DNA from: Spirochaetota bacterium
Lineage (GTDB): Bacteria > Spirochaetota > Spirochaetia > Treponematales > Treponemataceae
Reading direction: 5' to 3'
Assembly: GCA_023393015.1 (NCBI GenBank)
Contig: JAEWMY010000061.1
Span: 1 to 56,506 of the forward strand
Length of the DNA stretch: 56,506 nt
Position 1 is the first letter of the stretch, and each line of letters starts with the position of its first letter. Positions 46,301-54,713 of this stretch are shown piece by piece. The translations under genes and the position numbers were made by a program. Under the pieces are notes generated by a model. The model did not search any database and had not been told where the DNA came from. It saw nothing but the letters and a program-made list of their open reading frames with translations.

Positions 46301-47941
46301 TTAATACATTCCGTCCATTCCGCCCATTCCGCCGCCTGCGGGCATGGCGGGAGGGTTCTTCTCGGGAATGTCGCAGATCGCGCACTCGGTAGTCAGGAGG
46401 AGGCTCGCCACCGACGCGGCGTTCTGGAGCGCCGAGCGGGTAACCTTGGCGGGATCGATGATTCCGACCTTCACCATGTCAACCCATTCCATCTTGGCGG
46501 CGTCGAAGCCGATTCCCTTCTTCTCGGTGCGCGCGCGCTCGGCGATGACGGCGCCGTCGACGCCCGCGTTCTCGGCGATCTGGCGGATCGGCTCCTCGAG
46601 GGCTCGCTTGACGATCTTGAATCCGATCTTCTCGTCGTCGGTCAGGGTCGTCAAGTCGGCCTTTTCGAGGGCGGCGGCGGCCTGGATGAGGGCGACTCCG
46701 CCTCCGGGCACGATTCCTTCCTCGAGGGCGGCGCGGGTCGCGGAGAGGGCGTCCTCGACGCGGTGCTTCTTTTCCTTCATCTCGACTTCGGTCACGGCGC
46801 CGATGTTGATGACGGCGACGCCTCCCGCGAGCTTCGCGAGGCGCTCCTTGAGCTTCTCCTTGTCGTAGTCGGAGGAGGATTCGTCGATCTGCGCCTTGAT
46901 CTGGGCGACGCGGTCCTTGATGTCCTTGGCCTTGCCGGCGCCGTCGATGATCGTGGTGTTATCCTTGTCGATCTTCACGCTCTTGGCCTGACCGAGCTGG
47001 CTGATGTCGGTGTTCTCGAGCTTGAGGCCGAGTTCCTCGGAGATGACCTCTCCGCCGGAAAGGATGGCGATGTCCTCGAGCATGGCCTTGCGCCGGTCGC
47101 CGAAGCCGGGCGCCTTGACCGCGCAGGTCTTGAGGGTTCCGCGGAGACTGTTGACGACGAGGGTCGCGAGAGCCTCTCCGTCGACGTCCTCGGCGATGAT
47201 GAGCAGGGGGCGTCCCGACTGCGCGATTTTCTCGAGCAGGGGAAGCATGTCCTTCATGTTGGAAATTTTCTTGTCGTGAATGAGGATGTAGGGGTTCTCG
47301 AACACGGTTTCCATGCGGTCGCGGTCGGTCACGAAGTACGAGGAGATATATCCCCGGTCGAACTGCATTCCTTCCACGAAGTCGGTGGTCGTGTCCATCG
47401 TCTTCGCTTCCTCGACGGTGATGACGCCGTCCTTGCCGACCTTTTCGATGGCGTCGGCCAGGATCTTTCCGATCTCTTCGTCGTTGTTCGCCGAAACGGA
47501 GGCTACGTGCGCGACCTCGTCCGATCCCTTGATTTCCTTGGAGTTCTTCTTGATCTCCTCGACGGCTATCGTAACCGCCTTGTCGATGCCCCTCTTGAGC
47601 TCGATCGGGGTCATGCCGGCGGCGACCGCCTTGAGACCTTCCCGAACCATGGAGTAGGCGAGTACGGTCGCGGTGGTGGTTCCGTCTCCCGCCACGTCGT
47701 TCGTCTTCGTGGCGACTTCCTTCAAGAGCTGCGCGCCCATGTTCTCATAGGAATCCTCAAGCTCGATTTCCTTGGCTACCGAAACGCCGTCTTTTGTAAC
47801 GGTCGGGGCGCCGAATTTCTTGTCCAGAAGGACGTTGCGACCCTTCGGTCCGAGGGTTACCTTCACGGCGCGCGAAATCTGCTCTACGCCGGAAAGAAGC
47901 TTTTTCCTGGCTTCCTCGTTAAACATCAGCTGTTTGGCCAT
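46301..47941 (-). CDS. groEL: 60-kDa chaperonin GroEL
   Basis: Chaperonin ring subunit, 546 aa. It begins MAKQLMFNEEARKKLLSGVE, has VTLGPKGRNVLLDKKFG, the ATP-site GDGTTTATVLAYSMVREG, and a Gly/Met-rich C-terminal tail ending MDGMY. ATAAGGAGAAAAGAG precedes the ATG. groES is not adjacent, so the co-chaperonin is coded elsewhere. No CIRCE element was found upstream, so HrcA control is not evident here. Confidence 0.98.
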   Translation of the reverse strand: MAKQLMFNEEARKKLLSGVEQISRAVKVTLGPKGRNVLLDKKFGAPTVTKDGVSVAKEIELEDSYENMGAQLLKEVATKTNDVAGDGTTTATVLAYSMVREGLKAVAAGMTPIELKRGIDKAVTIAVEEIKKNSKEIKGSDEVAHVASVSANNDEEIGKILADAIEKVGKDGVITVEEAKTMDTTTDFVEGMQFDRGYISSYFVTDRDRMETVFENPYILIHDKKISNMKDMLPLLEKIAQSGRPLLIIAEDVDGEALATLVVNSLRGTLKTCAVKAPGFGDRRKAMLEDIAILSGGEVISEELGLKLENTDISQLGQAKSVKIDKDNTTIIDGAGKAKDIKDRVAQIKAQIDESSSDYDKEKLKERLAKLAGGVAVINIGAVTEVEMKEKKHRVEDALSATRAALEEGIVPGGGVALIQAAAALEKADLTTLTDDEKIGFKIVKRALEEPIRQIAENAGVDGAVIAERARTEKKGIGFDAAKMEWVDMVKVGIIDPAKVTRSALQNAASVASLLLTTECAICDIPEKNPPAMPAGGGMGGMDGMY

Positions 47942-48049
47942 CTCTTTTCTCCTTATGCTCTACCTTTACGGTATTAAATAAAAGGTATCCGCCCCCTATG
48001 TTTTCGGGGAGCTACGATATAAAATACTGAAAATCGTGGTAAACGGCAA
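47942..48049 (-). promoter_or_regulatory. groEL promoter and leader
   Basis: Minus strand TTGCCG (48049-48044), 17-base spacer, TATTTT (48026-48021). The leader of about 70 bases contains the hairpin TACCTTT/AAAGGTA (47987-47961) a few bases before the ribosome-binding site, which might act in translation control. Predicted by eye. Confidence 0.42.
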
Positions 48050-48083
48050 CGGTTTTTCGAGTGTTAGCCGAAGGAGACTTAAT

Positions 48084-49100
48084 ATGGCCGAAAAAGCGAT
48101 TCGATGGGGTATTGTGGCTACGGGTTGGATAGCCGCGAAATTCGCCGAGGCGTGCGCGTTCGAGTCCGCCCGTACGGGGAAAAGCGTCCTGGCCGCGGTA
48201 GCCTCCCGCTCCGCGGATAAAGCGGCCTCGTTCGCGCGACAATGGGGAATCCCGAGAGCGTACGGATCCTACGAGGCACTCTTCGACGACCCGGGGATCG
48301 ACGCCGTATACGTCGCGACCCCGCATAACCTCCACCCCGAGTTGTCCATCGCGGCCATGCGCGCGGGTAAGGCGGTCCTCTGCGAAAAACCGGTCAGTAT
48401 ACGGGCCGCCGAGCTCTATCCCGTCATTGAAACCGCGCGGGAATGCAAAACCTTCTATATGGAAGCGATGTGGATGCGGTTCAACCCGACCGTCCGCAAG
48501 GCCATGGACTGGATTGCCTCCGGCAGGATCGGGACGCCACTGTTCATCCGCGCCGATTTTTTCCTCAACGCCCCGTACGATCCCCGAAGCAGGTATTTCG
48601 ATCCCGTTCTCGGCGGTGGCGCCCTCCTCGACGTCGGCATCTATCCCGTCACCTTCGCGCTCATGGCCGCGGGCAACCGCGCTCCGGACCTCGTGGAGTC
48701 GAATCTCGTTCGTCTCCCGAACGGCGTCGACTTGCGGGACAGGATTCGGTTCGAGTGGACGGACGGGCTCTCCGCGGACCTCTCGAGCGCCATCAACCTG
48801 CCGGGCATCGAGTTTTTCCGTTCCGCGGCCGTTGCCGGCCCCCGCGGCGCGATTATCCTTCCCTTGTTCTGGATGGCCCAAAAGGCGACGATGGTCGACC
48901 CCGAGGGCGCTTTGATCGATTCCTTCGACGCCCCCTTCGACTGCAACGGCTACGAGTACGAGATACGCGAGGTGGAGGATTGCCTCGGCCTCGGACTGAC
49001 GGAAAGCCCTGTACAAACGTGGGCCGATTCCATTATGGTAATGGAACTTCTTGACGGGATCAGGCAGAACTCAACGAACCAGGACGGACGAGCGAGATGA
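48084..49100 (+). CDS. Gfo/Idh/MocA-family oxidoreductase
   Basis: NAD(P)-dependent dehydrogenase, 338 aa. The N-terminal Rossmann fold reads WGIVATGWIAAKFAEACAFE and the family motif CEKPVSIRA carries the catalytic-region Lys. The second half is the alpha/beta substrate domain (DVGIYPVTFALMAAGNRAPD). It resembles the dihydrodiol/xylose dehydrogenase branch (MEAMWMRFNP). Start ATG 48084 follows GAAGGAGACTT. The stop overlaps the DAHP synthase ATG; the substrate cannot be told from sequence alone. Confidence 0.9.
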   Translation: MAEKAIRWGIVATGWIAAKFAEACAFESARTGKSVLAAVASRSADKAASFARQWGIPRAYGSYEALFDDPGIDAVYVATPHNLHPELSIAAMRAGKAVLCEKPVSIRAAELYPVIETARECKTFYMEAMWMRFNPTVRKAMDWIASGRIGTPLFIRADFFLNAPYDPRSRYFDPVLGGGALLDVGIYPVTFALMAAGNRAPDLVESNLVRLPNGVDLRDRIRFEWTDGLSADLSSAINLPGIEFFRSAAVAGPRGAIILPLFWMAQKATMVDPEGALIDSFDAPFDCNGYEYEIREVEDCLGLGLTESPVQTWADSIMVMELLDGIRQNSTNQDGRAR

Positions 49101-50293
49101 ACGAAAACAGAATACGAGACGTACGCATCCTCGAGGCGCAAACCCTCCTTTCGCCCGAGGCGATGGCCGAGGCCGTGCTGACCACCGACCGCGCGGCCGA
49201 GACCGTGCTCCGCGGACGCGAGGAGGCTCAGCGCATCATCCGGCGCGAGGACGACCGTTTTCTCGTCGTCGTCGGGCCCTGCTCGATCCACGATCCGGAG
49301 TCCGCCATGGAATACGCGCGCCGTCTCGCCGAGCTTCGGGTGCGGTACGCCGACCGGATGTGCATCATCATGCGCGTGTATTTTGAGAAACCGCGTACCA
49401 CCGTCGGGTGGCGCGGGCTCATCGTCGATCCCGGCCTCGACGGCACCTCCGACATCGCCCGCGGCCTCAGGATGGCGCGGGAAATACTCGTCAGGGTAAA
49501 CGAGCTCGGGCTCCCGGCCGGAAGCGAGATGCTCGATCCCATAGTCCCCCAGTACACCTCCGACCTCGTCAGTTGGGCTTCCATCGGCGCGCGGACTACC
49601 GAAAGCCAGACGCACCGCGAGATGGCCTCGGGCCTTTCCATGCCCCTCGGCTTCAAGAACGCGACCGACGGCGACGTGCAAATCGCCGTCAACGCGATCG
49701 TTTCCTCGCGTCAGTCACACTCCTTCATCGGCATCACGCGCGAGGGCAAGGCGTGCATCATGCAGACCCTCGGCAATCCCGACACCTTCCTCATCCTTCG
49801 CGGGGGGCGCGGCGGCACGAACTACGACCGCGAGTCCGTGACGCACTCCGTCGCCATGATGAAGAAGGCGGGACTCAGGCCATCGATTATCGTGGATTGC
49901 TCGCACGGGAATTCCCAGAAGATGCCCGAGAACCAGATCGGCGTCCTGCACGAGACGATTCGCCTTCGCAACGATTCCGACTCTCCGCTTACGGCGCTGT
50001 GCGGGTGCATGATCGAAAGCTATCTCGAGACGGGTTCGCAACCGATCACGGCCGATCCGGACGATCTCAAGTACGGTCTCTCGATAACCGATCCCTGCCT
50101 GGGCTGGGACATGACCGCGAGCGCGCTCGCCGAGGCCTACAAGCTTCTCGGCGAGCGTTCAGTCGCGAAGGCCGTCCCCGCGAAGTCGGCGAAGGCCGGC
50201 GAGTCCGCGCGCGATATAGCGGGCGAGTCCGCGGCCGGGAGCGCCGACGGCGAGCGCGAGACCGTTTCCGCGAAAGGCGGCGTGACGAAATGA
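49097..50293 (+). CDS. DAHP synthase, AroF/G/H type
   Basis: 3-Deoxy-D-arabino-heptulosonate 7-phosphate synthase, first step of aromatic amino-acid synthesis, joining PEP and erythrose 4-phosphate; 398 aa. It has the type I alpha core: VVVGPCSIHDPESAMEYARR, MRVYFEKPRTTVGWRGLI, GARTTESQTHREMASGLSMP, FKNATDGDVQIAVNA, and DCSHGNSQK with metal ligands. About 45 extra C-terminal residues are Ala/Glu/Ser-rich. It overlaps both neighbours (ATGA at each end). Which aromatic acid inhibits it cannot be told. Confidence 0.95.
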   Translation: MNENRIRDVRILEAQTLLSPEAMAEAVLTTDRAAETVLRGREEAQRIIRREDDRFLVVVGPCSIHDPESAMEYARRLAELRVRYADRMCIIMRVYFEKPRTTVGWRGLIVDPGLDGTSDIARGLRMAREILVRVNELGLPAGSEMLDPIVPQYTSDLVSWASIGARTTESQTHREMASGLSMPLGFKNATDGDVQIAVNAIVSSRQSHSFIGITREGKACIMQTLGNPDTFLILRGGRGGTNYDRESVTHSVAMMKKAGLRPSIIVDCSHGNSQKMPENQIGVLHETIRLRNDSDSPLTALCGCMIESYLETGSQPITADPDDLKYGLSITDPCLGWDMTASALAEAYKLLGERSVAKAVPAKSAKAGESARDIAGESAAGSADGERETVSAKGGVTK

Positions 50294-50754
50294 ACGAGGT
50301 GATCATCTACTCCGACGGCGGCTGTTCGGGCAATCCGGGGCCGGGAGGGTGGGGCTTCGTCATCGTCGGTTCGGGCGATGACCGCGCGGGGGAGATCGTC
50401 AGCTCGGGCGGCGAGCGGATGACGACGAACAACCGCATGGAACTCACCGCGGTGATCGAGGCGCTAAAACTCGTGTCGTCCGACGCGCGTTTCTCCAACC
50501 TGCCCGTATCCGTCTACACGGATTCGCAGTACGTGCAGAAGGGCATCTCGCAGTGGATCGCCGGATGGAAACGCAACGGATGGAAAACCGCGGCCAAGGA
50601 ACCGGTCAAGAATCAGGACCTCTGGCTCGCGCTCGACGGTCTCGCGTCTTCGCTCCGTCCTCGATGGGTGTGGGTGAAAGGCCACGCGGGCGTCCACTAT
50701 AACGAGGTGTGCGACCGCCTCACGCAGGAAGAGATCGCGAAGCATCGTTCGTAG
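50290..50754 (+). CDS. rnhA: Ribonuclease HI
   Basis: Removes RNA from RNA-DNA hybrids, 154 aa. The four acidic catalytic residues are in IIYSDGGCSGNPGPGGWG, NNRMELTAVIEAL, VYTDSQYVQKGI and HYNEVCDRLTQE. The substrate-handle helix contains WKRNGWKTA. ATG 50290 overlaps the DAHP synthase stop. Convergent with the PC4-type gene, three bases apart. Confidence 0.97.
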   Translation: MNEVIIYSDGGCSGNPGPGGWGFVIVGSGDDRAGEIVSSGGERMTTNNRMELTAVIEALKLVSSDARFSNLPVSVYTDSQYVQKGISQWIAGWKRNGWKTAAKEPVKNQDLWLALDGLASSLRPRWVWVKGHAGVHYNEVCDRLTQEEIAKHRS

Positions 50755-50757
50755 GTA

Positions 50758-51003
50758 TCAGGATCGCGCGTCAGCCGCGTCGAGTTTCATTCCGTCGAGA
50801 ATGTCCCGCAGCTTCGACAGTTCCTCCGCCGAGAGTGTGATCCCCTTGCCCATCTTCTGATGATCCGGCGACCAACTTCGAATATCGAACTTGGCGGGTC
50901 TTCCTCCCCACGAGACGCTGTTGAGTTCGGTCGTCCATCCGGCCTTGCCCTCCGAGAGCGCGCCAAATTTCTCCACAATATCAAAACTGAATTCGTCGGC
51001 CAT
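50758..51003 (-). CDS. PC4/YdbC-type single-stranded-DNA-binding protein
   Basis: 81-residue protein of the bacterial PC4/YdbC family. It reads EFSFDIVEKFGALSEGKAGW, TTELNSVSWGGRPAKFDIRS and KMGKGITLSAEELSKLRDIL, matching the family along its length. Known members bind single-stranded DNA as dimers; the cellular role is unsettled. GGGAGGCATCGC precedes the ATG. It lies beside rnhA on the opposite strand. Confidence 0.85.
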   Translation of the reverse strand: MADEFSFDIVEKFGALSEGKAGWTTELNSVSWGGRPAKFDIRSWSPDHQKMGKGITLSAEELSKLRDILDGMKLDAADARS

Positions 51004-51100
51004 GCGATGCCTCCCGTTCCCGCAATCCTGTCGCGGGAAAATATTCTTGTATTAAGAAACAATACAGTGTACTCTGTTGTCAATAATCGTGGAGGTTTCG

Positions 51101-52468
51101 ATGACCAAGATGAAATCCCTGTTGTTCGCGGGATTCGCCGTACTTATGCTCATCTCGTTTGGCGCGTGCAAGTCGGCGCCGAAACCGACGGACGCTCCGA
51201 GCGCCGATGAGCCTCAGGCGACCGCGCCATCAGTCGAAGATCCGGAGCTTGTCGCGCTCAGGGAAAAGACGGAGCGTTTGCGGGCGGAGTGTCAGGTGTA
51301 CGAGTTGGGCTCCCTCCAAAAAGAGGATTGGGATCGCGCGGAGAAATCCCGCGCCGACGGAATAGCCGCGTACTCGTCCGACGCTGTCGCGTCCAAGGCC
51401 GCGTTTACCGACGCCATCGCGGCGTACGAGCGCGTGCTCGAGAGTGGCCTTGCCGCCCTCGAGTCAGACTTGAGAAAGGCTCTCGCGGCGGAGCGGCAGA
51501 AGACGATAGACATGGGAGCCGCCGCGTACTACCCGGAGCAATTCGATCAGGCCGACTCCTCGACGAATGCCGCCGCCGCCGCCCTCGAAGCGGGCTCGTT
51601 CAAGGACGCGTACGATCATTCTCAGCGCGGACTGATGCGGTATAGAACCCTTCAAAACGGATTCCGCGCGATAGCACTCAAGAAAAAGATCCAGCAGAAC
51701 CAGTTCGAGCAATACGATCCCGAATCCTTCGAAAAGGCGGGCGTCGCGTATGACGAGGCCGCCGCCGCGTACGGTACCGCCGACTCGGCGGCGTTTGAGG
51801 CGTCCGCCCGATCCGTCGCGCTGTACGAAAAGGTTTCGAACGAGGGATACCGCGTGTGGTCGCAGGACCTGATGGCGAAAAACGGAGAGGTTATCGCCCT
51901 GTGCGATTCGATAAAGGCGAAGCGATCCCTTCCGAACGAGTATGCCTCGGCGGACGGAATCTACCGCAAGGCGCTGTTGCAGGGAAAGGCCAATGACTGG
52001 GAAGGGGCTTACGGTTCGCTTTCCGCCTCTCTCGTTGCCTTCGCGGACGTCTATCAGAACGCGTCCCTCAAGCGAAACGCGGCGGAAACCGCTATCGCCG
52101 AGGCGAAGTCCCGACAGGAAGAGAGCGCCGCTCTCGCGCGTAAGGCCGACGAGGTAGCTCCCCTTCCCGAGGGCGCCGAGGGTTTTACCGACGAGCCGAG
52201 CCCCGCCGAGAGTCCCGCGGACTCCGGCGCCGCCGAAGCGAGCGTTGACGAGGCAAGTGCCGACGAAGCCGTCGAGAACGCCGACGAATCAGTCGGCGAG
52301 ACCGGCGAAGGGACTGTCGGAGAAACCTTCGACGACGCCGAGGAAGTCGCGGAGGACGCCGTCGATGACTCGATCGACGAGGTCGTCGAGGACGTCGAGG
52401 ACGAGGATATCCCGGATTCCGACGGGGGGTATGGCGATATCGAGGAAAACGTGGAGGACGCAGAATGA
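51101..52468 (+). CDS. Periplasmic lipoprotein with helical repeats and acidic tail
   Basis: 455-residue exported protein. The signal peptide ends FGAC with Cys23; the Phe at -3 fits relaxed spirochaetal lipoboxes. Residues about 60-340 are Ala-rich helices with TPR-like periodicity (YPEQFDQADSSTNAAAAALE, FKDAYDHSQRGL, YDPESFEKAGVAYDEAAAAY). From about 365 the protein is a very acidic, Glu/Asp/Ala/Ser tail. Start ATG 51101 follows GGAGGTTTCG. It is coupled to the LysM gene (ATGA), suggesting that the two work together at the peptidoglycan. Function unknown. Confidence 0.8.
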   Translation: MTKMKSLLFAGFAVLMLISFGACKSAPKPTDAPSADEPQATAPSVEDPELVALREKTERLRAECQVYELGSLQKEDWDRAEKSRADGIAAYSSDAVASKAAFTDAIAAYERVLESGLAALESDLRKALAAERQKTIDMGAAAYYPEQFDQADSSTNAAAAALEAGSFKDAYDHSQRGLMRYRTLQNGFRAIALKKKIQQNQFEQYDPESFEKAGVAYDEAAAAYGTADSAAFEASARSVALYEKVSNEGYRVWSQDLMAKNGEVIALCDSIKAKRSLPNEYASADGIYRKALLQGKANDWEGAYGSLSASLVAFADVYQNASLKRNAAETAIAEAKSRQEESAALARKADEVAPLPEGAEGFTDEPSPAESPADSGAAEASVDEASADEAVENADESVGETGEGTVGETFDDAEEVAEDAVDDSIDEVVEDVEDEDIPDSDGGYGDIEENVEDAE

Positions 52469-53163
52469 ATAAGTCGATTATTGCCCTTGCTGTACTCGTC
52501 TGCTTCGCCGCGTCGGGTGCCTTCGCCGCGACATCGTATGACAATAACGAATATCAGCGGAAAAGCCGCGCGCTTTCCGCTTCGGCCGAACGGGCCTTCG
52601 ACGAAGGAGACTATGACGCCGCCGCCCGGTACGCGCGCGAAGCCGAGGAAAACGCCCGGCTGTCCGCGGCCTTCATAGAGAAGATGCTCGCGAAGGCATC
52701 CGCTGAAAAGGCGATAGCCGAAGCCAAGCTCAAGCTTGACTGGGCTCGCGATTTGAACGCGGAGAAGAATTTCCCGAGCGCGTACTCCCAGGCGGAAGGA
52801 TACGTAACGGACGCTGACGCGGGTTTCGCCGCGGAGTCGTACGCCGCCGCCGAAAAGGACGCGCTTCTCGCCATCGAGGCGCTCTCGGTCGTCAGGGAGA
52901 TCCTTCCGTTGCCCGCGTTCTACACGGTCGACTCGTGGGATCCCGACCGCGATTGTCTCTGGAATATCGCCAAGAACCCCGCCGTGTACGGGAATCCCTT
53001 TATGTGGGAGAAGCTCTATGAGGCGAACCGCAAGAAGCTGAAGCGTCCCGACAATCCGCATCTTTTGATGCCCGGGATGATCGTCACTATTCCGAGCGTG
53101 CGGGGCGAGCTTCGCGAGGGGATGTACGATCCCTCGCGGAAGTACGAACCCTTCGGCAAATAA
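52465..53163 (+). CDS. Exported protein with helical repeats and LysM domain
   Basis: 232-residue periplasmic protein. The signal peptide ends SGAFA, with no lipobox. Residues about 28-140 are helical repeats similar in style to its neighbour (RAFDEGDYDAAARYAREAEE). The C-terminal LysM-like part reads YTVDSWDPDRDCLWNIAKNP, MWEKLYEANRKKLKRPDNPH and LLMPGMIVTIPSV, which should bind peptidoglycan. It overlaps the lipoprotein gene by four bases. The pair probably links the outer or inner membrane to the cell wall; that is inference. Confidence 0.85.
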   Translation: MNKSIIALAVLVCFAASGAFAATSYDNNEYQRKSRALSASAERAFDEGDYDAAARYAREAEENARLSAAFIEKMLAKASAEKAIAEAKLKLDWARDLNAEKNFPSAYSQAEGYVTDADAGFAAESYAAAEKDALLAIEALSVVREILPLPAFYTVDSWDPDRDCLWNIAKNPAVYGNPFMWEKLYEANRKKLKRPDNPHLLMPGMIVTIPSVRGELREGMYDPSRKYEPFGK

Positions 53164-53212
53164 CCGTCGCGACCGCGACGCACGGCGGCTCCGACAACGA
53201 GGCGCCGCGCGA

Positions 53213-53251
53213 GGCCGTTGTTCCGTTATCGGGGCAACGGCCCTTTTTTTT
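53213..53251 (+). terminator. Terminator after the LysM gene
   Basis: GGCCGTTG (53213-53220) pairs with CAACGGCC (53235-53242), then eight T. It overlaps the last codons of the convergent Nudix gene, whose final Lys-Lys-Gly-Pro-Leu-Pro-Arg is read from the same bases. Confidence 0.85.
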
Positions 53252-53795
53252 GCAGGTAGGCGAACAACGCCGATTGCATGAGCGCGTGGATATACGGCGG
53301 TCGCCCCATTCGCCTCATCGCCTCGCCCGCGGTGACGGTTTCTATCCCGATGTATTCGTCGTCGTCCGGCTCGAGCCGCCCCGTGTCCGAGAGGTTCTCC
53401 GCGACGAAGAAGTGGCAACGATTGCCCATGATCGCCGGATTCGGCGACATGGCGCACGCGTAGTGCATCGATCCCGCGGCGTAACCCGTTTCCTCGAGCA
53501 GCTCCCGTCGCGCCGCTTCCTCCGGCGTTTCGCCCGCGTTCATCACCCCGCCGGGGAATTCAAGCGACATCTCCTCGGCCCCGTGCCTCCATTGGCGCAC
53601 CATGACGAATGAGTCTTCGTCCTTTCCGTCCGAGAGCACCGGAACGACGATAACCCAATCCGAGGCTTCCAGCGAGAAAAAGCTGTGTTCCTCGCCTTCC
53701 GGGGAACGGCTCGTGATCTCGTCCACGTCGAAGACACGCGTAGAATAAACCGTCTTTCTCGATAGCGGCGTCCATGCCAGTCTTGATTCGTCCAT
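53226..53795 (-). CDS. Nudix hydrolase, ADP-ribose pyrophosphatase type
   Basis: 189-residue hydrolase of nucleoside diphosphate derivatives. The Nudix box GGVMNAGETPEEAARRELLE with ETGYAAG follows GX5EX7REUXEEXGU. The upstream FVMVRQWRHGAEEMSLEFPG is typical of ADP-ribose/NDP-sugar pyrophosphatases. Start ATG 53795 (MDESRLAW) follows AGAGGATA; earlier in-frame ATGs lack support. Its 3' end doubles as the terminator of the LysM gene. Exact substrate unknown. Confidence 0.9.
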   Translation of the reverse strand: MDESRLAWTPLSRKTVYSTRVFDVDEITSRSPEGEEHSFFSLEASDWVIVVPVLSDGKDEDSFVMVRQWRHGAEEMSLEFPGGVMNAGETPEEAARRELLEETGYAAGSMHYACAMSPNPAIMGNRCHFFVAENLSDTGRLEPDDDEYIGIETVTAGEAMRRMGRPPYIHALMQSALFAYLQKKGPLPR

Positions 53796-53806
53796 ATTAT
53801 CCTCTT

Positions 53807-53835
53807 TTGACAGATCCGTATGTTGGGCGTATGCT
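53807..53835 (+). promoter_or_regulatory. Promoter of the kinase-like gene
   Basis: TTGACA (53807-53812), 17-base spacer, TATGCT (53830-53835). It gives a normal leader of about 30 bases with AAGGAGG, in contrast to the leaderless genes nearby. Confidence 0.6.
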
Positions 53836-53872
53836 ATATACGGAATCATACACGAAACCAAGGAGGGTAGAT

Positions 53873-54694
53873 ATGGCGATAATTACCGTTTCGAGGCAGA
53901 TTGCCTCGTATGGAGACGAGGTGGCGGCGGCCCTGGCCGAGTCCTTCGGGTACGCCTTCGTGACCCGCGCGATGCTTGAGGCGGACCTCGTCAAGCACGG
54001 CTTGACCGAGAATCACCTCCACAAATACGACGAAAAAAAACCCGGGTTCTGGGCTTCTTTGGCCCGGGACCGGGACGAGTATTTCGACTATCTGCGCGAG
54101 GCAGTGTACGAGCGGGCGAAGGGAGGTAACTGCGTTTTGGTTGGTCGCGGCGGTTTCGCGATTCTCAAGGACGTCCCCGGTTGTTACTCGGTCAGGCTCG
54201 TGGCGCCCGAAACCGTTCGCGTCGATCGTCTCATGAAGGAATTTTCCTGGCCCGAGCGAAACGCGCGAGCCCTGCTGCAGGAAAGCGACGCCAACAGGAA
54301 CGGGTTTCACAAGTGTTTCTTCAACATCGACCATGACGATCCGGCGGGATACCATCTCGTGCTGAATACCGGGTTTCTCACGCCGAAGGCGGGCGCCGAG
54401 ATCATCCGGGAGGCGTGCTCGAGGACGATCGCTGCCGAACTCGAGGAAGCTGGCGTGAAGCGGGTCGGCGAGCTTTTGCAGGCGCAGAAACTCGTCAATC
54501 ATATCGTGTTCGATTTGAAGACGCCCGTTCATTTCCTCGAGGCGACCGCGACCGCGAACGAGATCGTCCTTCACGGAGTGGCCGACTCGCCCGTCGTCAT
54601 CGACAAGGTCCTTTCGATCGCGCATTCCATGGTTCCGGGTAAGAAGATCACGTCGGCGATCAGCATCGTGCAGGACTACAAGTCGTATCCGTAA
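53873..54694 (+). CDS. Cytidylate kinase-like protein with extra C-terminal domain
   Basis: 273 aa, start ATG 53873 behind AAGGAGGGTAGAT. Residues about 1-195 resemble the cytidylate-kinase-like family (IITVSRQIASYGDEVAAALA, FGYAFVTRAMLEADL, GNCVLVGRGGFAILKD), but the P-loop region lacks the usual GxxGxGK pattern, so phosphoryl transfer is uncertain. Residues about 205-273 (NEIVLHGVADSPVVIDKVLS, IAHSMVPGKKI) look like a BON-type fold, seldom joined to a kinase. It may be a regulatory or phospholipid-linked protein; function unknown. Confidence 0.72.
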   Translation: MAIITVSRQIASYGDEVAAALAESFGYAFVTRAMLEADLVKHGLTENHLHKYDEKKPGFWASLARDRDEYFDYLREAVYERAKGGNCVLVGRGGFAILKDVPGCYSVRLVAPETVRVDRLMKEFSWPERNARALLQESDANRNGFHKCFFNIDHDDPAGYHLVLNTGFLTPKAGAEIIREACSRTIAAELEEAGVKRVGELLQAQKLVNHIVFDLKTPVHFLEATATANEIVLHGVADSPVVIDKVLSIAHSMVPGKKITSAISIVQDYKSYP

Positions 54695-54713
54695 GGACTC
54701 GGCTCGCGTGCCG

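Noticed and set aside
48058..48070. GAGTGTTAG resembling half of a CIRCE element near groEL
   Set aside because: Only one half is present, it has mismatches, and it lies in the leader of the divergent oxidoreductase gene rather than at the groEL promoter. No second half at nine-base spacing.
53774..53872. Longer N-terminus for the kinase-like protein, starting at 53774
   Set aside because: It would run across the Nudix start and the TTGACA promoter; ATG 53873 has a strong AAGGAGG and gives the conserved IITVSRQ start.
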